NCBI GenBank assembly: GCA_035934015.1
Contig: DASYYH010000011.1
Span: 1 to 64,000 of the forward strand
Source of the DNA: Candidatus Acidiferrales bacterium
GTDB taxonomy: Bacteria; Acidobacteriota; Terriglobia; Acidiferrales; UBA7541
Direction of reading: 5' to 3'
Length of the DNA: 64,000 bases
Shown here: piece by piece, positions 59,890 through 64,000 of the stretch
How the letters are laid out: each line of letters begins with the position of its first letter
Numbering within the stretch: the stretch's first letter is position 1
Notes under the pieces: generated by a model
What the model was told of the DNA's origin: nothing
The model's database searches: none
Seen by the model: the letters and a program-made list of their open reading frames with translations, nothing else
Program-made: the position numbers and the translations under genes

Positions 59890-60582
59890 ATGATTCGCAA
59901 CTGGCAAAAGCTGCTTGCTGAATTCATCGGCACGTACTTATTTGTTTTCATTTCCGCGGGCGTGGTCTGCGTTGATCAGGAACTTCGCTCCACCGGCGGC
60001 GCAGGTATCGGCTTGCCGGCCCTGGCGCTTGCCCGCGGGCTTGTCTTCGCCGTTTTGGTGTTCGCGCTCGTGCAAATTTCCGGTGCGCATTTCAATCCTG
60101 CTATCACCATCGGCGCCTGGGTGACGCGCAAAATGGGCTCGCTGCTTTCGCTCTTCTACTTCATCGCGCAATGCCTCGGCGCACTGGCCGCTGTCTATAC
60201 GCTCGCGCGTTTTATCCCCGACTCGATTTGGCGCCCCGTCGCAATGGGCGCTCCCGACCTCGCGTCCGGTTTTTCGCGCACGCAAGGAATTCTTTTCGAG
60301 ATGCTCCTTACTTTTTTCCTGGTTTTCGTTTTCTTCGGAGCTGTTGCCGAAACCAAGGATTTTCTCGCGCGCATTGGCGGCTTCGCTGCTGGCTTGGCTG
60401 TTTTCCTCGGAACGCTCGTCGGCTCGCCGTACACCGGCGCGTCCATGAATCCTGCCGTGGCGCTCGGCCAAGCCATCATCTCCCATCACTGGGCCAATCA
60501 CGGCGTTTACTGGGCCGGCCCTCTGCTCGGCGGCGTGATCGGCGGCTGGCTCTATCACATGCTCTTTGCCCGCGACTCCTAG
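59890..60582 (+). CDS. MIP-family channel (aquaporin-like) lacking the filter arginine
   Basis: A 230-residue six-helix channel. First half-helix motif SGAHFNPAITIGAW (about residues 61-74), second GASMNPAVALGQAI (about 183-196). In nearly all aquaporins the second motif reads NPAR; here Val replaces Arg, so the selectivity filter lacks its positive charge. ATG 59890 has GGGAGGTGG upstream, and TGCTAGAAT about 40 nt upstream is a good extended -10. Water, glycerol or a neutral metalloid are possible substrates. Confidence 0.9.
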   Translation: MIRNWQKLLAEFIGTYLFVFISAGVVCVDQELRSTGGAGIGLPALALARGLVFAVLVFALVQISGAHFNPAITIGAWVTRKMGSLLSLFYFIAQCLGALAAVYTLARFIPDSIWRPVAMGAPDLASGFSRTQGILFEMLLTFFLVFVFFGAVAETKDFLARIGGFAAGLAVFLGTLVGSPYTGASMNPAVALGQAIISHHWANHGVYWAGPLLGGVIGGWLYHMLFARDS

Positions 60583-60638
60583 CAGCGTGCGGCCAAACCG
60601 CGGGTTTGCATTCAGGACAATCCCCTTTCGCTCCTCGA

Positions 60639-60667
60639 TTGCCCTCCCTTCCTTCGCGTGCTAGCTT
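60639..60667 (+). promoter_or_regulatory. pilT promoter
   Basis: TTGCCC (60639-60644), a 17-nt spacer and an extended -10 TGCTAGCTT (hexamer 60662-60667), identical in its -10 to the gcv promoter. Leader of about 28 nt. Confidence 0.55.
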
Positions 60668-60701
60668 GAATTGATTCTGCCAATACTGAGGGTGACCGCG
60701 C

Positions 60702-61853
60702 ATGGCCGTTGCCGTTGATGATCTGCTGCGCAAGGCAGTTGAAAACAAAGCCTCCGACTTGCACCTGAAAGTCGGCAACCATCCCTATCTTCGCGTTGAC
60801 GGCATTCTCCAGCCCATCGCCGATGTCCCGCGCATCACGCCGGAAGAAATGCTTTCCATGGCCTTCAGCATGATGACCAACCGGCAAAAGCAAAAATTCA
60901 AGGAAACCGCCGAGCTCGACATGGCGTACGGCGTCGCTGGCCTCGGCCGCTTCCGCGTCAACGTCTTTCAGCAGCGCGGCAACGTCGGCATGGTGTTGCG
61001 CGTCATCCCCACGAAAATCCGCACCATCGAAGAGTTGAATCTTCCGCCGGTCATCGACAAAATTTGCGAAGAGCAGCGCGGCCTCGTTCTCGTCACCGGA
61101 ACCACCGGGTCTGGTAAATCCACGACGCTCGCGGCCATGATCGACCGCATCAACTCCATCCGCCCCGAGCACATCATCACCATCGAAGACCCCATCGAAT
61201 ATCTGCATCGTGACAAAAAAGGTTTCATCAATCAGCGCGAAGTCGAAGTCGACACTTCCACGTTTTCGACCGCTCTCCGCGCCGCGTTGCGCCAGGACCC
61301 TGACGTCATCCTCGTCGGCGAAATGCGCGACCTCGAAACCATTTCCACAGCGTTGCTCGCCGCCGAGACGGGCCACTTGGTTTTCTCGACGTTGCACACT
61401 CTCGACGCCACCGAAACGATTCAGCGCATCATCGCCGTCTTTCCGCCGCCGGAGCAGAAGCAAATTCGCTTGCAACTCGCTTCGACGCTTCGCGCCGTCG
61501 TCAGTCAGCGCCTCGTTCGCAAGAGCGACGGTGTCGGCCGCGTGCCCGCCGTCGAAGTTCTCATCTCCACCGGCTACATTCGCGATTGCATCATCAACGC
61601 CGATAAGACGCGCATGATTCGCGACGCGCTCGCCGCCGGCACCAGCCAGTACGGCATGCAGACCTTCGATCAATCCATCTTCGATCTCTATTCGAAGAAT
61701 TTGATCACCCTTGACGAAGCGCTCATCCGCGCCTCGAATCCCGACGAATTCAAGCTGCGCATCCAGGGCATTCGTTCTTCCGCCGACGCCGCGCGCGAAG
61801 AAATGGAGCGCACCATGACCGAATTCGAGCGCACCGGCTCCCACCGCCGCTAA
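60702..61853 (+). CDS. pilT: Type IV pilus retraction ATPase
   Basis: A 383-residue hexameric secretion-type ATPase of the PilT/PilU group that powers pilus retraction in twitching motility. The N-terminal PAS-like part SDLHLKVGNHPYLRVDGIL is followed by Walker A VTGTTGSGKSTTLAAMID (about residues 133-150), the Asp box ITIEDPIEYLH, Walker B DPDVILVGEMRDLET and the His box GHLVFSTLHT. The C-terminus is PilT-like, although the AIRNLIRE motif of canonical PilT is changed to YIRDCIINADKTRMIRDAL. No other pilus genes are nearby. Confidence 0.92.
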   Translation: MAVAVDDLLRKAVENKASDLHLKVGNHPYLRVDGILQPIADVPRITPEEMLSMAFSMMTNRQKQKFKETAELDMAYGVAGLGRFRVNVFQQRGNVGMVLRVIPTKIRTIEELNLPPVIDKICEEQRGLVLVTGTTGSGKSTTLAAMIDRINSIRPEHIITIEDPIEYLHRDKKGFINQREVEVDTSTFSTALRAALRQDPDVILVGEMRDLETISTALLAAETGHLVFSTLHTLDATETIQRIIAVFPPPEQKQIRLQLASTLRAVVSQRLVRKSDGVGRVPAVEVLISTGYIRDCIINADKTRMIRDALAAGTSQYGMQTFDQSIFDLYSKNLITLDEALIRASNPDEFKLRIQGIRSSADAAREEMERTMTEFERTGSHRR

Positions 61854-62268
61854 GCTTTTTTGTTGTAACTGCTGTCATCCCGAGCCCGGCTGCGTGGCCG
61901 CGGCAAGCGGCAAAGCCGCGAACGGTGGTGAGGGACCTGCTTTGGATTTTTCCTTGAACGCTCAACTCCAGTTACACCACTGCTATGCCCGCCTCTAATT
62001 TTGGAACCCTGCGCTGAAAATAATTGCCACGTGAAAATTCCTGATATAAGTTCCGTACCGGACTTTTTTCCATCGCGCTTTCGTTTGGTTTGCGCGGCAG
62101 CGTCGAACCCAGCTGCTGAGGTTTCTATCAAGCATTCTCCGAAGAGTGCCAAGACTACGACTAGCGGGGCCGGCGCCGCCCCAACCGCCGCCAGTAGCCT
62201 GAATGATGGAAGATTCGCGTGCCGGGAATGGCCGCGTGCGAGCAATCGAACAAACAAGGAGAAAAGCA

Positions 62269-62787
62269 ATGATCGACCGTAGGACGTTTCTGCAGTCAGT
62301 AGCCGCCGCGTTCACAGTTGGAGCCGCACGGATCCCTGCCGACGCAGACACTCGCGATAGTCAGAACAAAGCGGAACTACCTGGGGCCAGCCTGAATCAT
62401 GTGATGATTCGCGTGCCGGATTTCGAGCAGGCAAAAAGCTTCTACGCGGAGAAGTTCGGCTTCCGCGAGGTTCTTTCTTTCAACGCCGTCGGACGGAAAC
62501 CCGCGTTCGCGTATCTGCAGATTTCGCGGAACACGTTTTTGGAATTGCAGCCCGCATCCGGCGAACATCCACCGGGTCTCGGTCACATCGGGCTCGAACT
62601 GGGCAACCTCGAAGATGCGGTGAAAATACTTAGGCAGAGCGGCCTAACGGCACAAGATATCCGTGTCAGCCACCAGACCGGCGCGCACATTAGCTCTGTA
62701 CAGGCCACGCCGGGAGTAACTTTCGAGCTGCTGGAGTTCCCGCCGGACTCGCTGGTACGCAAAGCGATGAATTCGTGGAACACTTAG
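62269..62787 (+). CDS. Exported glyoxalase/VOC-fold protein
   Basis: A 172-residue protein. The N-terminus MIDRRTFLQSVAAAFTVGAA is a Tat-type signal (DRRTFLQ), so it is exported folded. The mature part is one VOC module: LNHVMIRVPDFEQAKSFYAEKFGFREV, AYLQISRNTFLELQPAS, GLGHIGLELGNLEDAVKIL and VTFELLEFPPDS, with the His/Glu metal ligands in place. AAGGAGAAAAGCA precedes the ATG. The substrate is unknown. It differs from the VOC protein at 20.3 kb. Confidence 0.82.
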   Translation: MIDRRTFLQSVAAAFTVGAARIPADADTRDSQNKAELPGASLNHVMIRVPDFEQAKSFYAEKFGFREVLSFNAVGRKPAFAYLQISRNTFLELQPASGEHPPGLGHIGLELGNLEDAVKILRQSGLTAQDIRVSHQTGAHISSVQATPGVTFELLEFPPDSLVRKAMNSWNT

Positions 62788-62824
62788 CGGCATTGCCCAC
62801 CGGCTGTAGGTTTTCGCCTTCTCG

Positions 62825-62838
62825 TCACTTGTCACTCG
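62825..62838. repeat. Two heptamer units (TCACTTG, TCACTCG)
   Basis: A short array of the TCACTNN family after the exported VOC gene, followed by the dispersed GCCCTGAG...CTCGCC palindrome up to about 62890. Confidence 0.5.
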
Positions 62839-63018
62839 CTTGCCCTGAGTTTGCTCGCCTCGGCGAGCCTGTCCGTCGGCCGGGCGCGAGGTATTTGCCT
62901 TTCTGCAAACGCCCGCTGCCCAAAAAAGTTGCGTGGATTTATTAAAGGACTGCCTTCCTTTCGCGCGTCTTATCCGCCCGTCCGCCGTGGCGGGCGCGAT
63001 GGATTCACCTTTTGCTTT

Positions 63019-63053
63019 TCACTCGTCACTTGTCACTCATCACTTATCACTAG
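63019..63053. repeat. Five-unit heptamer array abutting the recX -10
   Basis: TCACTCG, TCACTTG, TCACTCA, TCACTTA, TCACTAG: five perfect TCACTNN units in a row. The array ends exactly where TATTCT (63054-63059), the putative -10 of recX, begins, so the array occupies the -35 region. Confidence 0.8.
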
Positions 63054-63059
63054 TATTCT
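63054..63059 (+). promoter_or_regulatory. Putative -10 of recX
   Basis: TATTCT ends 6 nt before the recX ATG without an intervening ribosome binding site, suggesting a leaderless message. The -35 position falls in a heptamer repeat array. Confidence 0.4.
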
Positions 63060-63065
63060 TCCCTC

Positions 63066-63593
63066 ATGCGCTCCGCTCCTCGCAAATTCTCCACCGAGGC
63101 CGGCCTTTACGCCGCCGCCACTCGCGCATTGATGCGCCGCGCTCATTCCGTGCACGAAATGAAGGAATATCTCGCTCTGCGCGCCGAGGAAAAAGACCAC
63201 GCCGACGCCGTCCTGCAAAAACTCCGCGAATTGAATTATCTCGACGACGCCCGCTATGCCCGCGACTTCGCCCGCGCGCACGCCCAGAATCGTCATCAGG
63301 GCAAATTTCGCATCGCCCGAGAACTCCGCGCGCGCGGCGTGCCCGATCGCCACATCGAAGCCGCGCTCGCTTCCGTTTTCGCCGAAACCGACGAAGCCGC
63401 GCTCGTAAAATCCCGTATCGAGCGCCAGTTGCGGCGCCTCCGCGCCGGGCCGCTCGACGAAAAAAAGTCCGCCTCGCTCTACCGCAGCCTTCTTCGCGCC
63501 GGCTTTTCCTCCGACGTCATCCGCACTCAGCTTCGCCTCGCCTCCCGCGAACCCCTCCCCGATTTCGAAGATCCTTCGGCCTCAGAGACCTAA
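63066..63593 (+). CDS. recX: RecX-family regulator of RecA
   Basis: A 175-residue helical-repeat protein that modulates RecA filaments. ALMRRAHSVHEMKEYLALR, LQKLRELNYLDDARYARDFARAHA and GKFRIARELRARGVPDRHIEAAL are the typical three-helix repeats, and the C-terminus ends in an acidic tail. No recA is present in the window, so the usual recA-recX linkage is absent here. The start follows the -10 hexamer by 6 nt. Confidence 0.9.
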   Translation: MRSAPRKFSTEAGLYAAATRALMRRAHSVHEMKEYLALRAEEKDHADAVLQKLRELNYLDDARYARDFARAHAQNRHQGKFRIARELRARGVPDRHIEAALASVFAETDEAALVKSRIERQLRRLRAGPLDEKKSASLYRSLLRAGFSSDVIRTQLRLASREPLPDFEDPSASET

Positions 63594-63921
63594 GCCATAC
63601 ACTTTCTCTCGCAGCATTCTCTGTTCCCGGGCAACTTTCCTGAGAGCGCTGCCCCGCTCTTGAATATGCATTCGCAGGGGCTTGCTCGCCGCCTGCTCGC
63701 CGTGGCGAGTGCCGGGCGAAGTCGAAGGGTCACTCGCGGACCGCTTTGAATTTGCATTCGTAGGGGCGGGGCTTGCCCCGCCCGGGCGACTCTCCGAGTC
63801 GCCTTGTTTCCGTGCGTCGCGTTTCGTTTTTTCTCGCCACTTGCTCGCCGCGCCGCAGCCTGCTCGCCTGGGCGAGCCTGTCCACCGCAGGCAGGAATCT
63901 GCTTTCCCCGTCCGTTTTCTC
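63594..63921. repeat. Repeat-rich spacer without gene
   Basis: About 330 nt built of dispersed palindromes: TTGCTCGCC and GTGGCGAG elements near 63680 and 63850, CCGGGCGAAGTCGAAGGGTC near 63712, a GTAGGGGCGGGGCTTGCCCC palindrome near 63760, and GGCGACTCTCCGAGTCGCC. The open frames on both strands here are repeat-derived. Similar pieces sit inside glnE. Confidence 0.55.
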
Positions 63922-63950
63922 TTGACTTTCTGTTTATAAAATGGTACACA
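63922..63950 (+). promoter_or_regulatory. Putative promoter at the right edge
   Basis: TTGACT (63922-63927), a 17-nt AT-rich spacer and TACACA (63945-63950). The predicted transcript starts about 63957. It begins with CGGGC-gtttt-GCCCG (63962-63976), then GGCCACC-TTCG-GGTGGCC (63981-63998), a UUCG-capped stem, before the window ends. It may drive a structured RNA or a gene that is cut off. Confidence 0.4.
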
Positions 63951-64000
63951 GGATAATGACTCGGGCGTTTTGCCCGGCCAGGCCACCTTCGGGTGGCCGT

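Noticed and set aside
1-64000. tRNA, rRNA, tmRNA or CRISPR loci
   Set aside because: No cloverleaf with a GTTCRA loop, no rRNA signature and no regularly spaced repeat-spacer array were noticed. The heptamer arrays have no spacers.
63957-64000. RNase P, SRP or other named RNA at the right edge
   Set aside because: Only about 45 nt are visible and no diagnostic core of any named RNA is included.

Overview
The window is a 64 kb, GC-rich, densely coded bacterial chromosome segment with about 60 recognisable protein genes. I see no rRNA, tRNA, CRISPR array or intact IS element. The gene content fits an Acidobacteriota-like aerobic heterotroph: PolX with a PHP domain, pyruvoyl arginine decarboxylase, a cyanobacterial-type isocitrate dehydrogenase, type-B succinate dehydrogenase, tandem DUF4097 proteins, DoxX-like membrane proteins and RNase J. 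The phylum call is an inference from gene families; no marker RNA is present.

Layout. 1-8 kb: end of an unknown gene, Nudix hydrolase, cold-shock protein, PolX, DUF2306 membrane protein, two tandem DUF4097 adhesin-like proteins, a MocR-type regulator and a CxC-rich secreted protein. 8-17 kb: two DoxX-like membrane proteins, a secreted metallo-beta-lactamase-fold hydrolase, a B12-type radical SAM enzyme, inositol-phosphate synthase, DUF1569, an outer-membrane-type barrel protein, then a self-contained candidate small RNA (promoter, three hairpins, terminator) directly before a putative Zn-binding protein. 18-26 kb: nitrogen control, with glutamine synthetase glnA (adenylylation Tyr397 present) and its adenylyltransferase glnE. 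27-38 kb: TCA cycle (icd, mdh, sdhC-sdhA-cupin-sdhB) mixed with small secreted and membrane proteins, a cyclophilin and a membrane dipeptidase. 38-46 kb: arginine-to-putrescine enzymes (pyruvoyl arginine decarboxylase, agmatinase), murB, a MacB-like permease and RNase J. 46-51 kb: a complete glycine cleavage operon gcvT-gcvH-gcvPA-gcvPB. 51-57 kb: a MarR regulator coupled to a small DHp-like protein, a ClpB-like AAA+ ATPase with an unknown partner, an alkyltransferase-like protein, an ABC exporter and ilvE. 57-64 kb: a membrane-anchored unknown, a MIP channel, PilT, a Tat-exported glyoxalase-fold protein, RecX, and a putative promoter plus structured 5' end cut by the window edge.

The most unusual feature is a recurrent arrangement at 3' ends of housekeeping genes. 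Downstream of glnA, glnE and mdh there are extra, diverged copies of that same gene's C-terminal coding tail, each with its own stop codon and separated from the intact gene by foreign DNA: a terminator plus glyoxalase-fold gene (glnA), a ParDE-like toxin-antitoxin pair (glnE), or a dispersed repeat (mdh). Heptameric tandem repeats flank the glnA insert on both sides. This looks like cargo insertion at gene 3' ends with the tail duplicated or regenerated, yet no integrase or transposase is visible. The same intergenic repeat families also appear inside glnE and icd in frame, lengthening the proteins.

A second theme is expression signals. Several genes without a Shine-Dalgarno sequence have a -10 hexamer only 6-9 nt before the start codon, which suggests leaderless mRNAs. 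The + strand also seems to change from C-rich to G-rich codon endings at about 18 kb and back again between about 38 and 45 kb.
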